NCBI GenBank assembly: GCA_948144175.1
Contig: CANXME010002528.1
Span: 812,501 to 876,500, forward strand
Direction: 5' to 3'
DNA: 64,000 bases
Source of the DNA: Closterium sp. NIES-65
Lineage: Eukaryota; Streptophyta; Zygnematophyceae; Desmidiales; Closteriaceae
A program made the translations under genes and the position numbers. Positions within the stretch are counted from its first letter, which is position 1. Each line of letters opens with the position of its first letter. The notes beneath the pieces are model-generated. The model did no database searches, was not told where the DNA came from, and was given only the letters and a program-made list of their open reading frames with translations. Below, one piece after another: positions 32,908-45,060 of the stretch.

Positions 32908-35080
32908 GGTTGGACAAGCAGGACGCACACGCCTGGAAGGAAAGTGCTGGGAAGCGGCAGATGCAGGAGATGCGGGGGAGGGGCTCGGGGAGGAGAGGGA
33001 GGGGGCTTATGGCAGTGTGAAGTGAATGAGGTTTTTCCTGGGTTGAGTACATGTCCCGTGCATCGTCTGTGCTCAACCCAACAGGCCGCGCGCTGGTTGA
33101 CTCTTCTCCGCCAGCCGCAGCACCACCAGCAGCGGCGGCGGCGTCGGGGGCAGAGGGTGGGAGGGGAGCAGCTGCAGCAGCATGTAGTGAAGGAAGGTGC
33201 AGACTGAGGCAGATGCAAGCAGCAGGAGGAAGCAAGAGGAGGGGGAGGAAGAGGAGGAGCAGGAGCAGGTCTGAAACTGAGGGGTTAGAGGAGACCGGGG
33301 GGACTGGCTGAATTTTGTTTGGTGGGTGTGCTTGCCTGTCTATCTTCCCCCTTGCACCCCCACTGCAACCCCTCCTGTCCAAGGACAAGAACAGCGGTGG
33401 CTCACCTCTCCCAACAACCCTCTCCTCCTTCCAACCCCCTTCCCTCTCCCTTCTTCCCCTAACCCGCTCCCTCCCCAACTCCCTTCTCCTTCCACAACCC
33501 ACTTCGCAACGTTGGCTCTCCTCTCATTCACATGCAGCTGAACCAAGGAAAGTGCAGCTGAAGCAGTGGTCGTGCCACCACTATGGTGGGTGGAGGGGAG
33601 AGGGGCTGGTGTTGCAGATAGAGCTGATCATCCTCCTGGGCGGCATGTGATCGTATGACAGGTCTTGCACAAACCTTTTCAACCCCCCCCCTTTCCACCT
33701 CCATCCGTCCTCCGTCCTTCTACCCCCTCCCTCCGGTCCTCTTTTGTATCTCCTAATCCCGTTTCCATTCCCCACTTGCCCCATCACCTGACTTGATCCG
33801 TTGATCCACTCAGCTGACGGCCTATCATCTGACTGCTGTCCAGCTAACCGCTTTGCCTCTGGCGACTTCTCTGGTGCCAACGTGGAAGTGAGCAAAGCCG
33901 CACAGGATGGAAGGCTACTCTTTCGCCACATTGGCAGATGGATAACCTATCTGCGCCAACAGCTTCCCAACTCGCCATCGCTTCCCGCGCCAACAGCACC
34001 TTCCATAGTCGTGAGGTGACCAACTCATGGCCGCGACCCACAGCCTGGCAGCATGGCATGGCGGAGCCACATGGGTGCATTCCTGCGAGGTGTGGGTTGT
34101 GCGTTGCACGTAGACGAGGAGGGAGGCGTGGGAAGGAAGAGCGTGGCAGTCGTAGATGTGACATCGTGTGAGTGGGCGTCAGCTGCATGCTGCTCTGCTC
34201 CTTGCATGCTGACCACCGGGGGCTTCTACGTTCCACATGAGAAATGCAGCACATGTTATCGACTCATCGTCACATGATATGATTGTGAATGGCTTCTCTG
34301 ATGATGCCATGTGCTCTGCTGGCAGGCAAGGTAACGTACCAACACGGAGGTGTGGTGGTCCTGGTGGTAGAGTACAGAGTGTGTGCTGAGAATGACGCTG
34401 CATAGTGGACGCGGCAATTCGATCCGTTGCTCGGCCCATCAACACATTGGCTCTTCAGAATGGTGAGCCGAGCTGACCCAACAAGCCAAGCCGAGAAATG
34501 TTATCAGCGGGCGTGACCGAGTCAGGCTGAGCTGGCTCGTCGAGCTCATGCCCGGGTCGTCAGCTCGTTGAATCTGATCCGACGAGCTGCCGGCCGCCTT
34601 GATGAGCCATGAGCTCGCCGACGAGCTGAGGTCGGCGGAAAATCTTGTAAGAAGACCGTTCTCAGGGAATTGGACGCAAAAAACCATGGTCGCATAGATC
34701 TGGCAGACGGAGACGAGCCGTACTGGTTCGTCGACGAACCGGCTGGTTCTGCCCTCATTATTTTAAATGAGTGTTGACTTTCCCTGTGCAATGCCATCAT
34801 CAGCTATCTTCCACTCCCCCCTCCTTTCTCAACAGTACGTCCTATCCTTATTCCTCTCTTCCCCCGCACTTCCTTCCCCCTCCCACACCAACAGCACCCT
34901 GTTCTGGACCACTCGTGGTGGTGAAGTCAGTCAGTGGTTGTTTGTGGGTGTGTGACGTTTTGACAAAGGTGTTGGATGCACGCTGCTCGTTGTGTGTTGA
35001 TCAAGCGGTTGATGCATGTCTCCTTACGTCTCTCACTGCCCCCCTTCCCTCATTCACCTCCATTGGCTATGGCAGGAGCA
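32908..35080. other. degenerate repeats, no gene recognised
   Basis: 33620-33670 (CATCCTCCTGGGCGGCATGT) resembles the sequence that surrounds the TRIM insertion at 2470-2498/3790-3810 and may be its empty-site relative. 34780-34925 is an inverted copy of the dispersed CTGTTGGTGTG module. 34500-34640 is rich in GAGCTCGTCGA/CGACGAGCTC short palindromes. No protein recognised. Confidence 0.45.
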
Positions 35081-35084
35081 GGAA

Positions 35085-35190
35085 GCGTGTGAGCATGGAG
35101 TCATATGAGCATAGGCGCATGGGAGCATGGGAAGATTCGAGCATGGGAGCATGAGTGGATGGGTGCATGGGAGCATGGGATTCTGGGGGC
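35085..35190 (+). repeat. GGGAGCATG simple repeat
   Basis: Imperfect GGGAGCATGRGWG units, the reverse complement of the motif at 2330-2446. Confidence 0.8.
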
Positions 35191-35630
35191 ATACAAGGGA
35201 ACCAATTTGTGCCGTTACGGCCGGCCGTCCTTCACTCAGCTCCAATATAATTCCTTCTGAGCTTAGAATATCTTGAGTTCAGATCAGACGGAAACGATTT
35301 TAGGATACAGAAACAGGAACTTAGACGGCAGCTACTAGCTGTAAGGAGGTGTATCATCAAGTGGGTGGAATGACAGTTTGGACTGAAGGAATGCAGTAGG
35401 AGATAATCCAGATATACATGTACCGATTCAATGGTATGTACTGGGACAAACGTACTATGTCATAATTAGTCAATTCTACGCATACAATATCTCCAGCGTC
35501 CAATCGAGCGGACATGTTTTTTTAATTCCAATGGCATTGTGCAGATACATCTTGCTAAGCAGCGTAACAACACATCACAGCCTTCACCTCTGCGTAATTC
35601 TTAGTCACCTACAAGACCGTCCTACCTCAT
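35191..35630. other. 3' flank of LRR gene 4, no gene recognised
   Basis: A/T-richer unique sequence downstream of the minus-strand LRR stop codon. No polyadenylation signal was assigned. Confidence 0.4.
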
Positions 35631-37317
35631 TCACACATCCAGATCGTGCTCAAACAGAATCGAATGCTCACTGGAAATGACCACCCCTGGAAGGACATTG
35701 GGCTTCAAAGTCAACAATGCATAGTCGTTTGACTTGATGCGCTCCAGGTGCGGCAGGCTCTGCAAGCATGCTAACCCCTTCTCAGTGACCATGTAGTCCT
35801 TCAACTCTAGCCTCTTCAAACCTGTCAGACGCCTCATGTAACCCATGCCAACGTCGGTAAGCCCTTGTGGAGCAGAAAGAGCCTTAAGCTTGGGAAGGGA
35901 CGCCAAGTACCACAACCCAGTGTCCTTGACCGCACTGCCACGGAGATACAACTCCTCAATGCCTGTCAGCTTGCCCATGTGCGCCATTCCATCAGAGGTG
36001 ACACCCCGACAATTATGAAGCCACAGCACCCTGAGTGAGGAGAGGCCTGTCAGGTGCACCAGGGCAGCGTTGGTTATCTTGGTGTGGCTCAAGCAGAGCT
36101 CCTCAAGCCCTTTCATCGCACTGATGCCCTCCAGAGCATGCGGGGTGCTACCATCCAGAATGGTACAGTGCCTGAGATCCAGTTTCACCAGACCCGTGAG
36201 GCTGTACACGTGCCTCAAGCCTGCTGCAGTGAAGCCCGAGGACCCGATTAAACTGAGCTCCTTCAAGTCGGACATCTTGAGCAGTTGGCGGAGAGCCGCG
36301 TTTGAGAGGGCCGAGATACTGTTCAGCGCCAACGAGTTTCTTTCTGGTGCGTAACCGATCCATGTTGAGAGTGCTTTCTGGATGAGGAAACACACAAATC
36401 GTTCAGATAATTCAGAACGAGGTGCAACTGATGCATGCTGACACGATACATCGGAAGAAAAACGCGTTGAAACACAATAGGAAGAAAAGAGAAAGGGAAG
36501 GAAAAATATTCAGCACGACGCACACCCACCTCCCATGTTTCCTTGCTTCTCCCCTGGCTCCGTATAACTTCCGCGACAACTTTCCAGATGCGGTTTCTCA
36601 GTCTAGCAACCTCCGACTTCAAGGCTGCTGATTTCTCCTCCTCTGCCTTCCACTTCTCCTTCACCTCCCTCTCCATGTCCCTGTCTCCAGACACCTTCTT
36701 CTGCACTGCAGCTACTGCTTCTTGAAGCTCGTTTAACTCCTTAACATGTGCCTTTTCTATCGTCTGCGTCTTGCCCTTCACCTGCACCAACCCATCTTTG
36801 ACTCCAGCTACCTCCCCCTTCACCCCAGCAACCTCTTCCTTCACTCCAGCTAATTCCTCCATGGCACGTGGCATATTCAACTCCTGCACCTCCCTCCTCC
36901 TCTCCTCCCTCTCCCTCGCCAACTCTGCTCTCAGCTCACTCAAATCCGATTCCCTCCTCCTTTCAGCCATCTCACATTTCTCTCTCAAATTGCTCAATCC
37001 TTCTGCTTGTCTTTTCTCAGCCTCCTCCGACTGAGATTCCACTAGGACCTTCTGTCCCCTCAAATTGCTTCCCAAAACTGCCAATTCCTCCCTCAAACCA
37101 TTCATCTCTCTCATGTCCTCCGCTCTTCGTATCTCAGCCTCCTCCAAACCCCTCTTCCTCTCCTCCGTGCGTCTCCTCTCAGCCTCCTCCAGCTTGGTCG
37201 TTGTCTCTTCCAGCTGCACGCCAGCGCCCTCAATCTCATCTCCATCTCCTCTTTCCACTGGTGCGTTCCGACAATTCTTGTGGTGACTTTCCTAACTGCT
37301 TCACTCGCTCTTTGCAT
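35631..37317 (-). CDS. coiled-coil/LRR gene 4, coiled-coil and LRR exons
   Basis: The upstream exon (about 37317-36530) encodes a long charged coiled coil (GVQLEETTTKLEEAERRR, EEAEKRQAEG, EREERRREVQELNMPRA, then GVKGEVAGVKDGL heptads), ending KETWE at donor GTGGGT. The intron is 36529-36378. The LRR exon 36377-35631 (phase 0) encodes KALSTWIGYAPERN and about eight LRRs (GFTAAGLRHVYSLTGL, KITNAALVHLTGLSSL, NCRGVTSDGMAHMGKL), ending FEHDLDV. Compared with paralogues, one T is missing near 37222 (GCGCTGGCG for GCGCTTGGCG), so the first about 30 codons are in another frame. The LRR part is the most diverged of the four and has no RRRIGR end. Role inferred: interaction scaffold. Confidence 0.72.
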
Positions 37318-37756
37318 CCCTGAAGATGTATGCTTCCTACGAATTGCAGCCCAGCGTGCATATGGGATATGGGAGCAGGCAGATGAAGAAAATGGAGTGG
37401 ATCACTGGAAAAAAATACGAGGAAAGCATAGCGGAATCGGCCCTAGGCAGCATGGGAGATGCGAGCGTGAAGCTGCTCATGATGATGTTAAAGAAGAAGG
37501 CTTTACAACTGGACGAACATATGCCACAGGAAGGAGTCATGGGTAGCACGGGAGACATCCCAGGTTCATGAACTACAGAAGCACATGAGAGGAGAACAAG
37601 GGTCAGAGGGCATGAGATGGGGACAATACTAAGCAAAAGAGCTTTCACAATGTTAGTTCCACACGAATACAGAATCTTTGATACGTGAGGTAAGGACATG
37701 TTGATGCACGATACAAGAGGATGCAAATGAACGATGGTGAAGTGGGGCATGCTCAC

Positions 37757-39015
37757 ATGGTGTTGCGCAGCAGCGGAAAGATTCCACATTGCTGCAGCAT
37801 GGTGGTGAGGGCGAGAGGGAAAGTGGAGGAGAGATAAGGATGAGAGATGGGAGAGCGACGTGCAGCAGCATGGAAAGCATGAGTGAGCGCACAATGCTGT
37901 GATGGTGCAAGAAAGGTCAGACGGCAAAAGATGAAGGTGGGATGAAGTTGGGATGAAGGTGGCCCTGTGGGGGAAGGTGTAGCGCATGGCATACCAGGAG
38001 GCACTTGGTTGCACTCTTCAGCTTCATCAGCCCAGCCGTCACAGCCAAGCCCTGCTGATGCACCCATGCTCTGACTTGCGTGTGGGTCACGCCCATCCCC
38101 CACAGCAGTGCCATGAGAGTAGAGATTGAAATGTCCAGCAGGAGTAGATGACTTGCACTCGGGACCTGTGATGTGCAACAACAGGGCGAAAGCGGTGACA
38201 CATGAGTGAGGAAGAGAACCAGCAAGGAAGACAAGAATGGTTCATTTGTTGCAGCAAGGTGGAACTACAGAAACCTCGGTTAACCCAGCACGCACCAGGT
38301 CGTGGAGGGAGTGAAGAGGCACGTTGAGCGCAAGAGCATGCTGAAGAGAGGCGGTGACGGCGTAGGCATGCGTAGAAGATTCGCTCGTGGCATTCTGACA
38401 CGTGGCAGTGGCATTGGCCTGAGAGGCAGTCAACACATGCAAGCATGCATTCAAAGGGGGACATGAACATGCATACACACCCACGTAAGCAGTAAGCACA
38501 GTACACATGAAGGACACAGCGATTCAGTTCAACTAGATTAAATGGCCAACTTGATCAAATCAGAAAGCAAAGGAAAAAACGCTTGCGTACATGAGGGAGG
38601 GATGCAGAAGGAAACATGAGAGCGTGGTTGACTTGCTGGTTGTCACGTGGAATCTGCAAGAGGCAACATAGGGAGCACAAGTCCGCTGTGGTCTTGGTAA
38701 GACACGAGGCAATCCACCCGTTTGAGGAATCGGGTACAAGTGCAGAAATCCACGATGGGGAGAGAACATGTGCAGTGCAGCTATATTGGAGTGGGCATAG
38801 CCTGGTCAGCATGCCAAAGAGAGACCACCATGTATTAGACACCACTGTTTGTTGGAATGGCAATGTTTACTCACATCGTCTACAATGGTAGCACGGCAGA
38901 CATCCCTGTGGAGTGGCTTGATGCTGATTACTGCAATGAGTGCAATGGCAGCACCGAGAGAGAAGGCGACGAGCAGCCCTGGCAGCAGCATGGCCACTGC
39001 AGTCATCCGAGCCAT
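37757..39015 (-). CDS. N-terminal exons, membrane-anchored; probably part of LRR gene 4
   Basis: Four phase-0 exons with GT-AG borders read in series: 39015-38875 (MARMTAVAMLLPGLLVAFSL then GAAIALIAVISIKPLH, a signal anchor or transmembrane helix), 38653-38591, 38418-38296 (ANATATCQNATSESS, two N-glycosylation sequons, then ASLQHALALNVPLHSLHDL) and 38165-37995 (VTHTQVRAWVHQQGLAVTAG). A fifth (37896-37757) is similar in DNA to 54270-54410, upstream of LRR gene 3. Conserved intron sequence between that exon and the coiled-coil exon in both loci suggests one long gene ending at 35631, but the phase of the junction after 37757 does not fit directly, so another small exon or a lesion is likely. 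The ectodomain is not recognised. Confidence 0.5.
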
Positions 39016-39399
39016 GGCTGATGGGGCGAGCCCAATGCAAGGCGGGAGGAAAGAAGCGACGCATCAAGAATGGCAGAACGCGGGCACGGGGACGCCAGAA
39101 AACATGCATATAGATCAAGCGAAGAGCAAGACGCGTCTGGCACTCCGGTGGGTGAGAGCTAGCGAGCACAGCAGAGGCGCCGTACCTGGAGTGCGCGCAG
39201 GTGGCAGTAGCGGCGGAGGGCAACAAGAAGTGGCAACCAACAGCAGCGAGGTTCCAGAGGCACTGAGGAAGAGAGTAATGGGCAGAGGCTTCAGGTGGTA
39301 AGGAGGTGTGCTCACATGATGAAGGCTAGAAAGCGAAGGAAATGGATTCTGCGCAGGAGGAAGAGAGAGGCGGAGGAGGATGATGTGTGCGATGCGCGC
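39016..39399. other. promoter-side region of the gene starting at 39015
   Basis: Immediate upstream of the membrane-anchored exon. No core promoter motif or other gene recognised. Confidence 0.3.
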
Positions 39400-40300
39400 G
39401 CATTGCCTTGCATTCGCCCTTCTCCGTCGCTTCGCTTTCACGCGAAACCGAATTGCAGCACACGGCGGCATGGATTACTGGACCACCCCCGGGGTGGGGC
39501 CCTCTGCACGTCGCCACAAGGTGGAAGGAGCGCGCCACCCTCCCTTGCGCCCATCTCCATTTCCCCGTGCATGTCTTCGTTCGGTCGTGTTCGCACCGCC
39601 AAAACGAATCGCTTCGCATTTCATGTACGAATTGAGGGAATAAAGTCGCTCATTACTATTCTTGACGTCTCGCCCATGGCCGACATTTCCTAGCTTTCGC
39701 TATGGCGAGCGCAGCAAAGGCCTCTGTCGCCGGTGCGTGCTCGCGCCGGGGAGGATCACGTCGCGGCATCGTGAGGCCGAGGACATAGACCTCTACCAAA
39801 TCCGACAGTATAGATCGCGAATTTGGCTGAGGCGAGAAAGATCATATGATGCGGGATGCGATGCGGGAGGGGCTAGAAAGAAGCGCGTGCATGGAGAGAG
39901 CATGGTGACACCTGGAGCTATGAGCGAGTCGGGAAAACTTGCTTGCTCACAGCGGCTGCGCCCTGAGAAGAGATGGGTTTGAGATAAGGGGAAGAGAAGC
40001 GTAAAAGTGATGGGGGGAGTGTGGGTTGGATCTGGATGTGCGAATTTTGTTCAAGATGCGCTGCTTTCGCCACACACGTGTAACCTGAAACAGCGTCCCA
40101 AATTCTCTCGTTACTGCACATTCCATTACAAATGCGAGGCACTTCTCGTTTCGTCAAAGTTGTTTCCAAGTTGCCCTGCTTGTGCCCGAAACTTCAATTT
40201 CTCGATATCGAAGCCCTCAATGAAGTGTGCAATTTCTCGATATCGGTTCCCATCAACGCTTGGTCGGCTGAAGCAATCCACCCACACAGATACCCCTGCT
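39400..40300 (+). repeat. dispersed segment C, copy 1
   Basis: Direct-orientation similarity to 52430-53080. Shared blocks are CATGTCTTCGTTCGGTCG, ATCACGTCGCGGCATCGTGA then GGCCGAGGAC, GTTGGATCTGGATGTGCGAA, and GCACTTCTCGTTTCGTCAAA then GTTTCCAAGTTGCC. No protein is recognised. Confidence 0.65.
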
Positions 40301-42480
40301 TTCCCTTGGGATTCCCCACCGACCCTCTTAGTTTGGCGATGACGCGCTCCGGCTCCCATCACACCCGTGCCGCACGCCTATCCGTGATGGCTTATCGACT
40401 CAATCTCACCGTTCATTACTCATCATTCCATTCATCCTCATCGTGCGGCATCACCGTCGCACGTCCGACCCATCATCCCAACCCAACCTATCCGAAAGGA
40501 TAAGATGAGCACCGGCATCCGTCCGCGCTCCAACCCCCGTTGTTCAATCGCCACGGTGAATCAACGAGCTCATGCGCGCAAGAGTCGATCGCGAGAGCAC
40601 TCAACTGTGTGATGCGGGGCACTGGGACCCATTCACCTATCGTCGCCTGTCCCCTTGTAACGTCTTCAGCCCTTCGCATCACCCAGGGTTGATCGCCAGT
40701 TCCTACCATTCTCAGCGTGCCTTTCTGGAAGGTACACCACCCTGCTCCCGTCACCGTTCACTATCAGGGGAAGCTTGTCTCCTCGTGCTGTTCTTCAGCA
40801 CTCAAACCCTACTATCCCTTCACTAAGCACTGCCGCGGCGATACACATCTCGGACCTCCAACAGCACACAACGGATTCGCTCCACGTTCGCGATCACCGT
40901 AAGCACAACCGTCTTATCTGCTTCCCTTTCCTCGTTCGTAAAACACTATACAGCGCCAACCCAATTGCTCTGTTTCGGGTCATACAGTTTCCCTTTCCTC
41001 GTCCCCCCTGGCTCCCTGGTGAGCACTCGCGTTCATTGCTGCGTGGAAAAAGGGGAGAACCCGGTAGAATGGCGGAGAGCGAGTGAGTGACGAAGGTGGT
41101 AAAAGGTTGGAGAACGTTAAGAAAGAGACGAGCAATGAGGGGATAGGATTGGGCGTTGCATTAGAGGTAAAAAATTGGGAAGGAAAGGGCGGAGACTGAG
41201 GGACAGCGAGATGACGAGGTTTTAGGTGAGTGGCGGATGGAGAATGACGAGGAGAAAGGGGCTTTGGAGCGTAGAGTTACGCTGGATGTAGACGGGCGAT
41301 GAACGAGGGCGGCTAGTTAACAGTAAAGAACAGAAGCATGTGCCGTGTTGTGTTGATGTGTGAGCAATGCGGAAGCTTGAACCTTGTGCTAGTGGCTCCT
41401 AAGCTTGGTATTTAACAAGTTTGGTTTCTGTTGGTGGTGTCATTTTTCTTCTTTCTTACTAGTTTTTTCAATATATTATTTTGCACTGTGTGGGCCCTTC
41501 GCAGATATTGAGCAGCCCGGAGGTGTTGTACGTGGCCTGGCGTCTCAGTCGTTTGATCTCCGTCGCCCCAGCGACTGTAAGAGCCTGCGTGTCTTTGCAG
41601 CTAATCAGTGAGCACCCATATGTCCCCTAGGTTTTTGGCGACAGCTTTCTGGTTGTCCTCTTTCATTAGTAGTAATATGCTTGGTTGAGATCGGTAAGAT
41701 GCGGGCTACTGTCATTTGGGTCCAACCAGGGCAGTTTTTGAGGGCCTTTGAGATTTCCAGAGCACGATTTCCATGGCCACGAGATTCCTTGACCACCTAG
41801 TTCGCTTGTTCCGTCTCTTCCCTTGGACGTTCTTCCTTTCGTACTCGTCTGTCTTGGTCTCTGTACGACAAAAACTGACTGTACGAGTAATGTGCTTGGG
41901 ATAGTGTTACACGCCAGTAGAGCTCTGCCCATGTGGACAGCAAGTGTTCCTTTGACCCGTTGACCAAGCGATGATCCGCTATCCAAGGTTAACCCGTGTT
42001 TCTGGGTTAACATGGTCCCTGGTCCCTGTGATCGCTCGTCTCTCTCCCTGCCTCCCTTCCCTCGCACCATTTTCAGAATTGCCAAGCCTCAGCCGTCACG
42101 AACCACGCACTGCATATCGACTCATTCCACACGTTGCCACCCCCTCTTGGAAACCCACACGTTGCCACCCCCTCTTGGAAACCCACACGTTGCCTCAAGT
42201 GGTTCTCCAATTGACCTCCTCTGGCCAGTCAGGGGGGGATTATATCGTGGAGAAAGTACCGATTTTCGTATATCGACAAGGGATACTCGCCACACGTGAT
42301 TGGGTTGACCGAGGCATGGCCTCGGTCTCGACCAGTCTCGTCATGCCTACTTGGATTGGCCCATGTTCCTCTTTTCTCTCTCTCTTGTGTGTGTGTGTGT
42401 GTCCCTGTTTTACTCCTTGCGTGCCATCCCGTTTGGGCAGTCCGCACCGCAGTAGGGAGGGAGCTACGCAAGCTGCTCGT
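40301..42480. other. upstream of LRR gene 2, no gene recognised
   Basis: No conserved frame. A (GT)n stretch lies at about 42389-42403, and a 27-bp direct repeat (ACACGTTGCCACCCCCTCTT then GGAAACCC) occurs at 42130-42187. The LRR frame is open upstream of the chosen ATG as far as 41971 but that part looks non-coding. Confidence 0.4.
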
Positions 42481-44585
42481 ATGGCTGTAGAGAGCGAGTC
42501 AAATGCGATATCTGAGGCAATTAAAGGGCTGTTCGGGTTAGTGAGTGGGGAGATGGCAACTGTGAAAGGGGAGCTGACAGCAGCAAAGGGGGAGATGACA
42601 ACATTGAAGGGAGAGCTGGCCATGGTTAGGGAGGAGGTGGGCCGACAGAATGAGCGTGTGCTGATGCTGGAGGAGAGGAATGAGGTTCTGGAGAGTGAGG
42701 TGAATGAGTTGATGCGTGCACTGGGGGAGAAGAGTGCGGCGGCTGCTGCTGTGGTGGAGATGAGGGGGGAAGAGGTGGCACTAGTGAAAGGGGAGTTGAC
42801 TGCAGTGAAGGAGGAGATGGCTGAGCAGAAGGCTAGTATGGTGGAGAAATGGGATATGGCTGAGAGAAAAAGAGAGTTGGATATGAGAGAGCTGAGGGAG
42901 GCGAGTAGAGAGGGAGAACAGAAAACGAGAGCAGAGTTATCAAAGGAGAGGGAGGAGTGGAAAGGTGGCGTGCAGAGTGTGAGTGAGGCTGTCGAGACTG
43001 TGATGGCAAGTATGGCCACAGCACACATGGTGAAAGAGGCGATGGAGATGAGGATGAGGGCGCTTGGCGTGCAGCTGGAAGAGACAAGGAGGGCGTTGGC
43101 AGCAACCAAGGGGGAATTGGAGGAGGCTGAGAGTAGACGAGTGGCGGAGATGAGGGGGCAGGTGGAGGAGAGGGAGAGGGAACTGGCAGCAGAGTTGGCT
43201 GCAGTGAAGGCAGAGCTGATTGGAGTGAAGGGGGAGCTGGTTGACCACAAGGATGATATGAGAGAGCAATTTGATGTGGCTGAGAGAAGAAGGGAAATGG
43301 GATTGAGGGAGTTGAGGGAGGAGGCTAGGAAGGCAGAGGATGAAATGAGAGCGGAGTTGGCAAGGGAGAGGGAGGAGAGGAGGAGGGAGGTGCAGGAAGT
43401 AGAGAGGAAAAGTGCAGCAGACTTGACGGAGATGAGAGGGCAGGTGGAGGCAACTGCTGCTGCAATGGAGGAGAGGGAGAGAGAGCTGGCTACACTGCAA
43501 AAGGAAGCTCTTGAGATGGATGTTGACCTGCAAATCAGCCAGTGTGTCGGCCATCAAAGGGCCGCGTGGGAGGTGAGTGCTGAGTGAAATTGCGTGAGCG
43601 GGCATGCATGGTTTGACAGGGCATGCATGGTTTGACAGGGAATGCATGGTTTGACAGGGCATGCATGGTTTGACAGGGAATGCATGGTTTGACAGGGCAT
43701 GCATGGTTTGACAGGGCATGCATGGTTTGACAGGGCATGCATGGTTTGACAGGGCATGCATGGTTTGACAGGGCATGCATGGTTTGACAGGGCATGCATG
43801 GTTTGACAGGGCATGCATGGTTTGACAGGGCATGCATGGTTTGACAGGGCATGCATGGTTTGACAGGGCATGCATGGTTTCTGAGCATGCATGGTTTCTG
43901 GGCATGCATGGTTTCTGGGCATGCGTTGTTTCACTCTGTCATAATGGTCTTTCATTCCCTCTTCATCCATCACCCCCAGCACATCAAGTCAGCATCAGGA
44001 GGAACCGATCTGAGGCTTACGAGTCTCAACGGTATCTCAGACGCTATGCTCGCCCATGTGTCCACCGTGACGCAACTGAAGAGCATTCACTTGTACTCTA
44101 GCTCAGGCTTCACTGCAGAGGGCATCAAGCACCTCTATAGGCTGCCACGGCTGCAAACTCTAAACCTCCAATGCGCAGACGTCTCAGACAGTGCCTTGGA
44201 AGGCATTGGATCCTTGACCAGTCTCACGCAGCTCTACCTTTGGAGGAGCAAGGTGACTGATGCTGGCCTGGCATGCTTGACAGGCCTTTCCTCTCTCAGA
44301 GTGCTAAAGCTTGCTGAATGCAAGGGTGTGACAAATGCTGGCATGGTGCATGTGGGGAGGCTGACAGGGCTTGACCAACTTGCTCTGAGTGGCACAGCAG
44401 TCACGAATGATGGTCTGCAGCAGTTGACTTCCCTGACCAGGCTGACGGCTCTCGGGCTGCCAGAAGGGCGTTGGCTTACGAACGATAATGTGCGCAGGCG
44501 GATAGGCAGGCAGGTTACAGGGTGTGATGATGGAAAGGAAGGCGAGACTGAGGAGAGGAGTGGAGGAAAGACGTGTGAAGAATGA
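42481..44585 (+). CDS. coiled-coil/LRR gene 2, best-preserved paralogue
   Basis: Exon 1 (42481-43572, 364 codons, ATG GCT GTA GAG) encodes heptad coiled coil (GEMATVKGELTAAKGEMTTL, MRALGVQLEETRRALA, EREERRREVQEVERK), ending RAAWE at donor GTGAGT. Exon 2 (43980-44585, after CCCCCAG) begins HIKSASGGTDLRL and encodes about six LRRs (SDAMLAHVSTVTQL, VTDAGLACLTGLSSL, ECKGVTNAGMVHVGRL), ending RRRIGRQVTGCDD and a charged tail. Exon 1 ends and exon 2 starts in phase 0, giving a 565-residue product. No signal peptide or membrane helix is in these exons, but upstream exons as in gene 4 cannot be excluded. The LRR class is that of RNI/F-box-type repeats; probable role is a protein-interaction scaffold, partner unknown. 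Confidence 0.85.
43602..43926 (+). repeat. 19-bp minisatellite in intron of LRR gene 2
   Basis: About 14 copies of GCATGCATGGTTTGACAGG, then three variants with TTTCTGRG. It occupies most of the 407-bp intron 43573-43979. Confidence 0.97.
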
Positions 44586-45060
44586 GGGTAGGAATGCATG
44601 CGGAGGATTGAGGCATGGAATGGTGGTTGTGCACGGCTTAACTTGCATGCTGCAGAGAGTTGGAGGATGGACCTGTGGAATTGGTGCCTGGCAATTGGAC
44701 AGGAGCAGATGTGGGGGCTTTTTTGGGAAAGAGACATTCATGTGCATGAGGGGAGTGGCATAGAAATTGTCTGCCTGTCATTTCATATGATGGAGGTACA
44801 ACGGTCAGAAGCAAGGGGGACGGTGAAGGGAATGGGAGAAAAAGGGCAGAGGCAAGTCGGATCAGGAAGGGAAGGAGGGGAGATGTGGAGAAGCTGGAGA
44901 CTAGGGCGAGAAAGAGAGCAGTGAGGGAGGTGAGCATGATGGGCGGCAGCAGTGACAGCAGCAGTGGCAGCAGCAACAGCGGTGGGCTAGGTTTGAGATC
45001 AGGGGTGAGTGATGTCTCGCATGGCTGCATGAGGGGAGCTGCATAAGAAATGCCTGGCTG
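44586..45060 (+). repeat. 3' flank shared among LRR genes 1, 2 and 3
   Basis: Contains AATTGGTGCCTGGCAATTGG, GGGGAGTGGCATAG, a purine-rich stretch and a CAGCAGTGGCAGCAGC tract in the same order as 12180-12848 (inverted) and 56262-57330. Confidence 0.65.

Noticed and set aside
36323..37258. Start of LRR gene 4 at 37258
   Set aside because: The codon there is GTG inside a coiled-coil exon; paralogues show that the coding sequence extends upstream in a shifted frame.
43535..43982. Frames with NHACPVKPCM repeats
   Set aside because: Produced by the 19-bp intronic minisatellite of LRR gene 2.
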